From Phocoena phocoena (lineage: Eukaryota; Chordata; Mammalia; Artiodactyla; Phocoenidae): a stretch of DNA of 64,000 nucleotides. Below the pieces are notes generated by a model. That model saw only the letters and a list, made by a program, of their open reading frames with translations, was not told the origin of the DNA and did no database searches. The DNA lies in contig NC_089227.1 in NCBI RefSeq assembly GCF_963924675.1, forward strand, positions 47,362,080 through 47,426,079, in the 5' to 3' direction. The translations under genes and the position numbers were made by a program. Shown here one piece after another: positions 50,955 through 62,469 of this stretch. Numbering within the stretch: the first letter of the stretch is position 1; each line of letters begins with the position of its first letter.

Positions 50955-51765
50955 GTATTAGTTCCTGATTGCTACAGTAACAAGTTATCACAAATTTAGT
51001 GGCCTAAAACAACACATATTTATTATCTATGACTCTGTATGTCAGAAATCTAACGTAGGTCTTAGTGGGTATGATGGTTAATTTTATGTGACAACTTGGT
51101 TGGGCCACAGTGCTCGGATATTTGATCAAACATTATTCTGGATGTTTCTGTGAAGGTGTTTTTTGGGTGAGATTAACATGTAGATCAGTAGACTTTGAGT
51201 AAAGCAGGTTACTCTCCACAATGTAGGTGGGCCTCATCCAATCAGCAGAAGGCTTAAGAGAAAGGACTGCAATCCCTAAAGAAGGAATTCTGCTCCAGAC
51301 TGTCTTTGTCTCAAACTGCAACTTTCCTGTACCTCTGCAATCTCATGAGCCAATTCCTTAAAACAAATCTCTCCTCTCCCTCTCTCTCTGTTGGTTCAGT
51401 TTTTTGGAAAACCAATAAAAGTGTGCAAAGATCAGGAGTCATTGTGATTCTCTGTAGGAGAATCTGTTTTCTTGGGTTTTCCAGCTTCTAGAGCCCACCC
51501 ATTCTAGCAATGGTGGGTATAATCTTTTTCACATGAAATCTTTCTGACCTTCCTACCATAGTCACATTTCCTCGGACCACAGCCAAAAAAGATTCTCCAG
51601 TTTTAAGGAGTTGGGCCGACTCAGACAGTCCGATACCATCTCCCCATTTCAAGGTTTTTAATTTAATCACATCTTCAAAATCCCTTTTGCCATATAAGGT
51701 AACATATTCATAGATTCCAGGGATTAGCATGTGGACCTCTTTGGAGGGTCATTATTCTGCCTACT
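50955..51765 (-). mobile_element. MLT1-type MaLR LTR with a nested LTR-like repeat
   Basis: Antisense MLT1 pieces are 50955-51067 (gtggcctaaaacaacacat) and 51436-51765 (atttaatcacatcttcaaa; cattattctgcctactgta). They flank a separate repeat at about 51068-51435 that belongs to the family seen at 904-1346, here in the other orientation. Confidence 0.72.
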
Positions 51766-52099
51766 GTAGTGAAATAGAATTTGCCCTCAGATGGGAAACT
51801 AGAGGGAAGACTGATGTATACAAGGTTAAGTGCAATGCCTGATGCACCAAATGTGAGTTCCCCTTCTAGCTACAGACCCCAATCTCATTCTTCTAAGCCA
51901 TTATTTGCCAAAGCCTGTGCTGTAGCATATTAGTACTGTAATATTCATTAAAAATAAAAGCACTGTAGTTAAATAAATTTGTAAAATTTGTGTCCCTTGG
52001 TGTAGTCACAATTCACATTAGCATATGAAGGATTCTGAAAAGTCCTATGGTGAGGAAATCTGTCTAATTTAACATGCATTTTCCCAAACTTATTTGACC

Positions 52100-52262
52100 T
52101 AGAATCAGCTTGGATTATTATCAATATCCCCATTTGGTAAATGAGGGCTGAGATTCAAAGAGGTTAAATCTTGCCCTCCCTCGCGTAGGTAGTGAATGGG
52201 AAAGGGGGTCAGAATTTGAACCCAGGTGATCTTACGCAAGAACCTACACTCTTAAGACTATA
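52100..52262 (+). repeat. MIR
   Basis: Phrases 'ttggtaaatgagggctgag' and 'atttgaacccaggtgatct' are MIR 3' half. Confidence 0.75.
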
Positions 52263-52539
52263 CTTGAGTTCATATTTTCATATCAAGTCATATTTGAGCT
52301 CCTTGGCTTGAATACCACCTCTGGTCTAATGGGCTGTGGTGGGGAAGGATCCAGTGCTACAGAACTTAACAACTTAAGCCTTCCCTTCATCAGGGGCTGT
52401 GAACAGGGCAGTTCTAGAAGGAGCTGAGGAAGCAGCTGGTTTATTGACTGACATGTCCAGCCTACAGCGGAGACAGATTCACAGAACAGGGCAACTGGGC
52501 AGTCTCAAGATTAAGTTACATTATTGGCAGGATTCTGAG

Positions 52540-52780
52540 TAGCAAAGGAGAGGCAGCCCCACCTAGTGGAAAAAGCAGGTGCTCTGCATTGAGGTCAACC
52601 TGCATTCAAAACCTGGTCTTACCATTAAGCAACTCGCCTAAAGCTCAGTGCTTTAACCTGAAAATGGAAATAACAGTATTGCTCTCACAGGATAGTTGTG
52701 AGGATTAAATGAGAATATGATAAAATGCCAGGCATGCAACAGAAATGCCATATCCAGTTGTTGTTACTATTATTATTAAG
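52540..52780 (+). repeat. MIR
   Basis: Phrases 'cctgcattcaaaacctggtc', 'ttgtgaggattaaatgagaa' and 'gccaggcatgcaacagaaat' are MIR. Confidence 0.8.
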
Positions 52781-53880
52781 CTCAAGCGGACCTTTCCCCA
52801 GGGCTCTTATTCAGTCTTTTCCTCCTATCCCAACCCAGGTTAATTCAACTCTGCTTGCAAGAAGTGGATTTACTTCCTGCCTTTACCACTTGGTTCTTTG
52901 CTTGGCATGGCCCTCTTAACTGAAGAGAGTTTCAGAGGGCTGCCGGTACTTCTAAGGCACAAGGAACCAAGGCAAAGGATGCTCTAGGGGCCTCCCCACA
53001 AGTATTCAGCCCTCAGTGGCTCTCAGTGGGGGTTGGCTAATACCTCTTCTGACTGCCAGGGAGATGTTTTATCTCAGAAAAGAGGGGATCCACTTTATTC
53101 TCTTCCCATTAGCTTTCTAATTAGTAGAAACTTTTTCAGGAAGCTGGTGTATGCTAGAATCTTAGCCTCCAGTTCTGATGCTTTTGCCACTTCCTCTATT
53201 TGGGTGTTTTCTTCGTTAATTTAATAGAAAACTGAGATGGAAGCCCCAGGCTCTTGTTTGATTTAACCATTTTACCTCCAAATCGGCCCTGGGAGTCTCC
53301 TATTAAAATTGTTTAGATTATCTTCTATAAATTATTACTTATGGAGATTACAAAGAAAACACTTACATTTCTGTTTATAAAGCTGATATCTTTTGCTAAA
53401 TGGTGTTTAAACTGTTCAGAAGATAATAAGATCCAGCCTCCTCTAAGTAAGAACAAATTAGAGAAGTGATGATAGAAAAAAATAAAGCACTGCAAGCCCA
53501 AGGAAATTTCATCCTTCAATTTCTGGTTTCAGATGCTGCTAGTTATAAAACAAAGATAAAATATCCAGATGGAAAACTTACAACTCAGGTCACATATGGC
53601 CTTTGATAGCAGAATTTAAAGTAGAGAGAGCCAGTTGGAGAAGGAAACCTATAATACTAATGGGAGAGAGGGCTGGAATTAACACTTTCCTGCTGAAGAA
53701 ACACTTGGGAATTGTCTGGGGCAGCAGTAAGCAGCCCAAATTCAAGAAAATAGACTTAGGATATTCATATAGTTGAGACCAAAACAATTAGTATTTGAAT
53801 TAAAAGAAATGGCTAACAGCTAAGTTTAGGGACAGGGATATTTAACTTGTACCCAGTTGTTTCCATATATTTTAAACCTT

Positions 53881-53954
53881 GCTATATTAGAAGCAGGAAT
53901 TAGAAATTGATCAAATTGCTGTATTAGAAGCAGGAATTAGAAATTTATCTTTTT
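53881..53954. repeat. 37-bp tandem duplication
   Basis: The unit starting gctatattagaagcaggaat is repeated after 37 bases as gctgtattagaagcaggaat, with few mismatches over two copies. Confidence 0.9.
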
Positions 53955-54220
53955 AATGAAAGAATTTAATTTTAAGGAAAATGAATTAATGGATTTTTAA
54001 TATATCTTTTTCTATCACTTATCTACACCTTTGTTGGAGCAAAGCCAGAAAACCCAAATAAAGGCATTATACTTAGAAGAAAAATATCAGCTTCTGTGTA
54101 AAGGATCTGCTTTGCAACTCTAGACCTTCTTTTTTTAATTTATTTTTTAGCATATATGGAAACATGTATATGTACAAGTACCTATACTTGCAAATGGCGA
54201 GTTTTCTTCTTCACGTCTTT

Positions 54221-54430
54221 TTTTTTTTTTTTTTTTTTTTGGTACGCAGGCCTCTCACTGTTGTGGCCTCTCCCGTTGCGGAGCACAGGCTCCGGACGCA
54301 CAGGCTCAGCGGCCATGGCTCACGGGCCCAGCCTCTCCGCGGCACGTGGGATCTTCCCGGACCGGGGCACGAACCCGTGTCCCCTGCATCGGCAGGCGGA
54401 CTCTCAACCACTGCGTCACCAGGGAAGCCC
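54221..54430 (-). mobile_element. CHR-type SINE, short form
   Basis: Antisense, little-diverged copy with a long T tract. Target-site duplication tcttcacgtcttt lies at 54208-54220 and 54431-54443. Confidence 0.95.
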
Positions 54431-54689
54431 TCTTCACGTCTTTCAATTAAACACACGTTTAATATACCCAGCTATCTTCTCGGGTTTTTTTTTCCAAGAA
54501 GAGCCTTTAAAATCATCTTATGATGGTGAAATTTTTTAAGCTAATGGAATTCTAATACAGCATTTAAACTGCTCTTTTATATAGGTAGTATCACCTTAGC
54601 ACAAATTTTTCTCCTAATTTTTCAATTAGCCAAAAGTCCCAGAAGAATAAGCAGTATGCAGTTTTATTGTAGGACCACCCTGGAGCCCA

Positions 54690-54870
54690 ATTGGTTAGAA
54701 CGGAGCCTGGTTAAACTCTACCAATTGTGTTAGCTGGGGTCTTATTTAACTACTCTGAGCTTCCAATTCCTCACCTATAAAATGAAGAGAATAATATGAA
54801 TAATAAGAACAATCTCACATGGTGGTTGTGAGGATTAAATGAGACATTTTATTTTGAAGTACCTGACATT
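54690..54870 (+). repeat. MIR
   Basis: Phrases 'aactactctgagcttccaat', 'ctataaaatgaagagaataa' and 'gtggttgtgaggattaaatg' are MIR. Confidence 0.75.
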
Positions 54871-56099
54871 CCACATCACAGACACTTATATGTTTCTTTC
54901 CTTTCCATTTTCCCCTTCATATGCATATATACCAGCAACATCAATTTCCTTTATATGTAAAGCCAATGCTGTTAACTTTATTAGGCTAGATTTTCCATTA
55001 AGCATTTATCCTTATTCATTAGCTAGGAGGACTGATGCACAAAGATATTAAATTATTTACTCAAGTTTAATGAATGAAATTTAAAACCTTTCTCCCCTGC
55101 TTAACATGAACGTGCCCTTTTCAGTATGCAGAGCTTTGTTGCGTTTATTCAGAAGCTATTGCTAAGTGCTTAGTTTGGAACACAGGATTAATGAGCCCAG
55201 AGACAGGGCGCTGGTCACCATGGCAACCAAACTAGCTTTGCCCTATTCCTAGCCAAAAGAAGTGATGCGGGATGCTTAACTCCGGCCTGCAGTATATAGC
55301 TGGGTATTCTTTTTTATATCTCTGACTCCCCATTGATGCTTCCAATTTTTCCCTAATTCTCTTGAAAAAAAGAAAAAATAAAAAGAATATCACTGCTTCT
55401 TTGGGGCTCTGTTTTTTCATCGATACCACCTACCTTCCTTCCTGAATACATTTACCTCCCCATCAGTTTCTGAAGACTTCGGCACCTGACTCACATGATC
55501 CCTCTCCACACAAATTCTGGGTGGCTTTAACAATCACTCAGATGTCCACTTACTGCCCTGTCTCTCAGGTTCTCGATCTCATTCTCTCCTGTGACTTTCT
55601 CCTCCTTTCTGATCTGGTGGCTCCCACCTATAGACATACCTGGACTGAGTCATTACCCTGAAACTGATCAGTCTCCAGAAATCACGAATTCCCAAATCCA
55701 ATTCTCTGACCAAAACTGCCTATCTTTGTACCTTGGTTTCATTAGAACACCTCTCTGTGATCTCTTTGTCCATTAGACGGTCCTTATACTCCTTCCCTCC
55801 CCTTCCTATCCAGCTGAGTTCCATTCTCCATCATTTCAATCACTCTTGCCAAAACTTTAAACTACCTCCAACCCTTCATAGCGCCTGCCTAGTGCTATGA
55901 ATGAACTTAATCCTGAGTGAACCCAATTATCTACTGTCTCAACACCTGCACCCAAGCAGCTGCGAGCTATGTGGCAAAAATCACTACAGATGCAGTGCCA
56001 CCTGTATGAGACCGGTACCACCATAAAGTCAAACATAAAAACTCCACTGGGTCCTTGAGACTGCTCAGCAGGCCAGTGTTTCTCTACTCAATTTATTTC

Positions 56100-56830
56100 C
56101 CCACTCTCCACCATAATAACTTAAAACCTTTTTAACTTCCTCAATCTTTTAACCCTTTTCCCTCTCTTTTCACTCTCAGATCTCCTCACCTCTACTTTAC
56201 ATAGAAAATACCTTTCAGAGGGAAACTTCCTTAAAGTCTGACTACCCAGTGTCAACTCCCATCCTCTCTCATTTTTTGCCTCCAGCTACAATAGAACAGG
56301 TGTTCTTCTCTCTAGAGTCAATCCCTCTGCCTCGTTCTAGATCTCATTTCCCAAACTTCTCAGAATCCTCATACCATAAACTATCTCTCCTCTACACTCT
56401 GTCCTCAATATCTGCCTCACTAGTGAATTCTGTCATCAGTTTCTTAAATGCTCAGGTTTCTGTTATCAAGAAGAAAACATTTCTCAGCACCTTTACCTCT
56501 TCATCTGTCTTCTTGCCTCCTCTTCACAAACTCTTTAAAAGTCTTGTTCACACTCAGACTATCTCTTTTTCATTATCAGTCCCCTCTGTTCTGATTTCTG
56601 CATCTTCACTCAATTGATTGCTATAGTCTCCTTCCACGTCACTGAATCCAATGGAAAATTTTTAACTCTCAATGTACTAGATTTCTCAGTACTATTTGAC
56701 ACTTCTGACTTCTCCCTCCATCCCAGCTTGCTCTCTTCATATGGGAAAAGAATAACCCAGAGTTATTTTGACAGTAACAGTCATGGAATTGCCCTGGTTC
56801 AAGCACACTTGTCCTCCCTAGTTCTAGTAC
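56100..56830 (+). repeat. L2 remnant
   Basis: L2 ORF2-like phrases in sense are 'gctcaggtttctgttatcaa' and 'tgaatccaatggaaaatttt'. The 122-residue and 76-residue open frames here are relic L2 frames. Confidence 0.6.
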
Positions 56831-56834
56831 TTGT

Positions 56835-57140
56835 TCTTTATTGAACATTCAATAAACATTCAACAATCAACAACCAATATGTATTGCGCATGGGCTCTGC
56901 TGAGCAAAACTCTGTTCTTATGAAACAGAGTTTAGTGAGGGGTGTGGCACTAATAAAAGGATTAAGCAAATAAAATATAGGTGCCACAAAGGAAAATTAC
57001 AATGTGCTATGAGAATACAGAATAACATAGGGACCTAACTTAGTTTAAGGGAATTCAGGAAGAATGATCTTTGGAACTGATATCTGAACTAAAGCCTTAA
57101 GTAGGAGTAGAAGTTAGCTCAGCCAGGCAGAGCATTCTAG
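56835..57140 (-). repeat. L2 3' end, antisense
   Basis: Antisense L2-tail phrases are 'gggaattcaggaagaatgat', 'tgatatctgaactaaagcct' and 'aggcagagcattctag'. It abuts the sense L2 at 56100-56830. Confidence 0.55.
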
Positions 57141-58600
57141 AATGCATGTATACCACACTTGCATTCCAAGTCCTCTTCCCCACCTGGGAGCCTAGAATAC
57201 TGGCAACCAGGCCTTGGCCCTCCAGAAAGAAGACAGGTAGAGATTTCTTTGGAGAATCTGACCAGCCTAAGAAAAAATATCTAAAGATACTATGTCACCA
57301 AGTCCTCAAATTACAGGTCCCATTAGATCCCCTAGAGTGAAGTCAACAGTCAACTAACCCCACTCATACACGTAGATTCCAAATCAGTGTTTAGTCACTC
57401 AATTTTAAATATCAGCAGACAGCCGAAGATTATAAAACATCTAAGGAAAGCCTTTAAGATGGTAGAGACAACAAGAAACTAAGAAAAATAATCGGGAGTA
57501 AATCTCCTAGAAAGTAGAACATTAAGATAAAGCAATGTAAAACAGGAGAGACAATATAAGACAATTAGAAGAACAGTCCAGATGGTACAATATCCAAATA
57601 ATAGCAACTCAAGGAAGAGAGCATACAGGAAACAAAAGAAAAGAATTCGGGTAAGAAATAATTATGGAAGATTTCTCAAAACTGAGAGACATGCACGTTT
57701 TGGGGTTGAAAGAACACAGTACAACAGGTGAAAATCAACCCATCAAGGCACATCATCATGGAATTTCAGAATGTCAAAAAACAAAAAGAAAATCCTAAAC
57801 CTCTCAGAGAGGAAGATAAGTCACAAAGAGACCATGAGGAAATAAAATGGCCATGGAGAAATGCCTTCATCATTCTAAAGGAAAATGATTATCAATCTAG
57901 AATTCTGTGCCAAGTCAGGGTAAAATAAATGCATGAGCAGTTTCTTGCACCCTTTCTCAGAAATCAACTAACGGAGGCCCAAACAGGCAACAAACCAAGA
58001 CCTAGAAAGACCCAGGATCCAGGAACAGGAAATCTAACATAGGGAGAGGCAAAGGGACTCTCCAGGATGATGAGACAATGGAGATTTCAGGATGACAGTG
58101 GTTGGAATAGATCTGAAGTCTCCAGAAGGGACTTTTTTCAAGAAAATAAAACTGATTAGATACCTGTTGAAATATTTTCAGAAAAGATTAAAACTATTGG
58201 CAAAAGTTTTGGGGTTAAGAGAGTGGTGATTCATTAAAAAAATAAGCAAATGAATAAAATAAGACAATTAGCTCCAGGGAACACAAAATGTTGTACAAAG
58301 AAGGAATGGTTATCCTAGTTTAGTACAAGCCTCACAGTTATAATGTCATTATATTGTGAGGATGGAGGATAGGAGAGATACTTGTATGGGGAGGGCAGGG
58401 AGGAAAAGGAGCCAGATCCTCATCTTCCATTATGATAAATCAATAGATTATCAGAAAACTGTTTATGTTGCTACTTATTCTTTTCAATTTTATGCATAAA
58501 TAAATAGTATTTATTTAGCAATATGGAGATAAATATCAAACTAATCAGCTAAAAGAAATGAAAGTGGTTGCCTTGGAGGAGCAAGTAATCAAGAAACACA
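57141..58600. other. Non-coding AG-rich DNA, unassigned
   Basis: Purine-rich sequence with short lysine-rich open frames. Parts (for example 'aatttcagaatgtcaaaaaa', 'attctgtgccaagtcagggt') resemble an old L1 ORF in sense, but the match is too weak for a firm call. Confidence 0.4.
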
Positions 58601-58619
58601 GTTTTTGTAATAAACCTTG

Positions 58620-59035
58620 AACGTGGTATCCTCTTAATGTCTTTTAATCAAGTTTTATATTTCTTCCACCCTTTGCTGAATACATTTTCTAAGTACCTTA
58701 AATTTCTTGTGTAAATACATCTTTTCTATTACAATTTCTCACTGCTTCTTTCTGGTATATAAAAATACAATTGATTTTTGTATATTGATCTCAAATGCAG
58801 TACCTCTTCTGAATTCAGTTATGAATTCTAACCATTTGACCTTAAATTTTCTTGGTTTTTTTTTTTCAATCTAGACAAACATATAGTGTGAAATAATGGC
58901 TGTTTTGCTTCCTGCTTTCTAATCTTCTTACATCTTATTTATTTTTCTTTTCTCTTTGTGTCAGCTAGGACCTCCAGGACAAAGGTGTGAGATGTGAGAG
59001 CAGCAAACTTATTCCACTCCTGATTCTCAAGGGCA
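58620..59035 (-). mobile_element. Old L1 ORF2 fragment (antisense)
   Basis: The phrases 'tgtatattgatctcaaatg' and 'tctgaattcagttatgaatt' mark a diverged ORF2 in antisense. Confidence 0.55.
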
Positions 59036-61739
59036 GGCTTCTAAAATTCACTACTAAATAGACCATCAACTTTACAAAGCCCTGCTTAAGGCAATGCCTT
59101 CCCAAGTGTGCTATGATTTTACATGGGACATTCTTTACTGGGCTGGAGCACCTGCTGCTTGCCTGGACGTGAGAAATGACCTGCAAACAAATTTCAAGTT
59201 CATTCATTCAGAGCAGAGGAATTGAAGATAATGCTTCTAGAAAAAATAGCAACCAAAAGACAAGGATTTTTAAAGTCATTCTCTGCCATTTGAGAAAAGA
59301 AGGTCTCTGGGTTGACAGAGGTCAAGAATTTGATTGCCCATTATTTACTGTTACTATTACCTTCTATGTACAGCAAGGGATTTTGGCATATTTTTTATAG
59401 TGACAAAATAATTTTTATAGTGATATAGAAGTTCCTTTAAAATTAAATAAGTAATGTCAATTTAAAGAAAATATTAAATTCTTATTGTACAGGTGTATGT
59501 CCCATACAGCATATGGGACAAAAATCCCCAAGGTTATTTGCAAGTGACTAGGAGGGTCAGATTTGTGCTATTACAATATATAACCTAAGAGATGGAAAGA
59601 CAGAAGGTGATGGACTGGTGAGAGAGGTGTCTGTCAAGCAGGCATATCTATTTCTTGGCTAAAGTGAAGTCCAATGACATCTTGCCTTACTGTGTTCACA
59701 TCATTGAATAGGGAATTTCCTAACGTGCAGGTAACTCGTGCCACTGTCACACCAAGTAGCAGGGGACAGTCTTTTAAAAGGCACGGTCTCCTTTACATTG
59801 CCCTCATGCTACATTCTGCTAGGAAACATTTGAATTTTTATGGCTTTCCTGCAGTAACAAATTTTCCTCCAACTGTCAGGACTTGCTTCATGCAGAGAAA
59901 AGCAAGCAGCTTTCATTTTCCTCTTACGAAAGGGAATAGGTAGAAATAATATGCTGCTTTTCAGCCAGCTAAACCTGACCTGACTCTCTTTATTTGTAGG
60001 GAAATGCAGGATTCACAGAAAGGACATTTTCACTGAGGTAAATAAGCCTTCTCAACTGATGAACACTATTATACTAACACCAAAGGAAACAAAGGCCAGA
60101 AGATGGGGGGCATTAAGTAGAAAGGCAAACAAAAAAATAGCAGACAAAATCCAGCCTGAGGACAAAGCAGGCTCTGCAACATTGAAAAAATAGGGGGAAA
60201 TCCTTTAAGAGAAAATTGCATGCAATTTTTTGGCCTCAATTAGCCTTTTCCACAAAGAGCACTTTTCCACAAAAAGCCCATTAAATAGCAAATGAAATTA
60301 CATCGGTTTTCAGTTGCCATGGCATTGGTTTTCCTCTAATGGACTTCTCTGGTCCTGAGTTTAATGTTTAGCCTGACTTATTTTCCTTGTCTGTGTGCTG
60401 TCTCAATTCCCTCTGTCCAGCTACAAAGTGATGTATGTGACTTCTCAAAGTGCCTATCACATAATCCTGGAGAGAGAAAATTCATCCCTCAACTATCTCC
60501 CTAGAGACTGAGAGAGTAAAATTGACCAACAGCAGCATTTAATTAACTGTGAACATAACAGTTTCCATTTACTAGATGGCAGTAGTTCCCTTCCACGCGC
60601 TCAAGGCTCCTGGAGCCATTCCCAGATCAGTCAGAGACCATTTATTGAGTACTTCCTATGTGCCAAGCACTGTCCAAGAAACTGAAGACATAAAAATGCA
60701 AAAGAAAGGCTGCAAGATGCTGACAGTCTTCTAGAATTTCCAGACTAGAAGATTACCTCCAAGCGCTTCTCTTCTCCTTTCCTCCATTCATAAAATGGGT
60801 GAAATTTTACCCAATTACCTGATTTACAGTTTTATTTTGTTTTGAAAAATTTTCCAGGTACCACACTTAAAAAAAATTTATTCTAAGAGTAAGGATCTGA
60901 CATAACAAATTTGCTTTTTTCTGATATGCATAATCATATATAATTTTTAGAAAAATAAGTTTATGCAGTTCATACACTCCTATGAACTTATTTTTAAATC
61001 TTTCTATGTCAATAAACATTCTTTTACAATATCATTTTTAACGTCTGTATGGTATGGAGGTAACAGCTTAAAATTTTCTATTATATATAAAAATATTTTT
61101 AAGTATTTCAGTAATATAAATGACTCTCTGAGTGCAAAAAGAAATCAAGCAACTTTTTTGAGACTCTAAGTACATTAAAAATTAAAAATGCCAATATATA
61201 TCTTTTAAAATTGTGGTACATTTTAAATGTATTTCTTAACCAATCAAAGCTTTTATTGCAAAAATATAAAACAAAACACACTATAACTCCACTATTTTGA
61301 AGATTCTCATAGAATTAGGAGAAGTCTCAATTTCTAGTGTACTACAGATCACATGACCAAGCAAAATTCTGTTACATGATAAATGTCTTTCTTTCTCATC
61401 AGTTATCTCTGACTCAGTGTATAACCTTGTTTAGAGATATATCCAAAGTCTGAATTTGAGGCCCTACATCAATGAGAACCCTGAGTCAAAAGGTGCTGAA
61501 TTAGGCCCTAATCCTAGAGGCAGAATTTCTGAGTTTAAAAAGGTTTTAAGCTTTTGATATTCCCCTCAATCGTATGCATTTTCACTCCATTAAGCCTGTG
61601 TGAGAGCACTGCCCCACGTGTTTGTCAACATATGTATTATCATCTTTGATATCTTCGTTAATGTAATAAACACAACAAAACATCTAATTCTTATTTTTAA
61701 TTGACATTTTACTGATTACAATACAAGTGATCATTATGT

Positions 61740-61990
61740 TACCTTTATTTGTCGTTTATATGCTTGCCTGTTTTTTTTCTGAAATACCTATTCCTGTTCT
61801 TGGTCCCTTTGTGCTTTTTTTTTTTCTCTTAGTTGTTACCCTCTTAACTTTAATTTTTAAAGTTTCTTTACATAGTAAGGATATGAGCCCTTTGTCATAT
61901 AGTCCCAAATATTTTTCCCAATTTTATGACTGCTTTTTAATTTTATAATCTGTTTGCCACACAGATGTTGAAACAAACATTTTTGCGTTC
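61740..61990 (-). mobile_element. Old L1 fragment (antisense)
   Basis: The phrase 'atgagccctttgtcatatag' followed by 'aaatatttttcccaatttta' is the antisense of an L1 ORF2 region. Confidence 0.5.
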
Positions 61991-62469
61991 TCTAATTTAT
62001 CTTTCTTGTTATGGTTTCAGCCTTTGATGACGTGGTGCTAAAGGGTGAGTTATCTTTAACAGACTTCCTTCTACTCTTCCTCTTGGGTTATCAGTCCAAT
62101 TCCTTGTGTCAGCCTACAGGGGGCGTTGCTCAGTCTCCTCCTACCTCTTTACTCCTCCCTCTCTAGGTAGGCCTCCCTCTGTCGGCAGGGATAAAGCACG
62201 TGGGGAATAACTGTCCTCTGGGAAAGTTGTATGGTAACACCTCTGAGGAAAGACGAGGTCGGGAGCTCACTGTTACTCCGTGGTTGATGAAAAGGTGGTG
62301 ATATAAAAGATCAATAACTAAACAAATATATAATTTCTTAACTTTCCAAAAATTTTGAAGATAAACAGCTTAAAAGTTTAAATTAATTAGTTAAAATGTA
62401 GATTAAAAAAACTAAATCTAAAAATAAATGTATAAGTAAATGTGAAAGGTGGTGATGGCCCCATGTGGG

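Noticed and set aside
54156..54539. Proline/serine-rich open frames of about 120 residues
   Set aside because: Translation of an antisense CHR SINE; near-identical peptides come from every short-form copy in the window.
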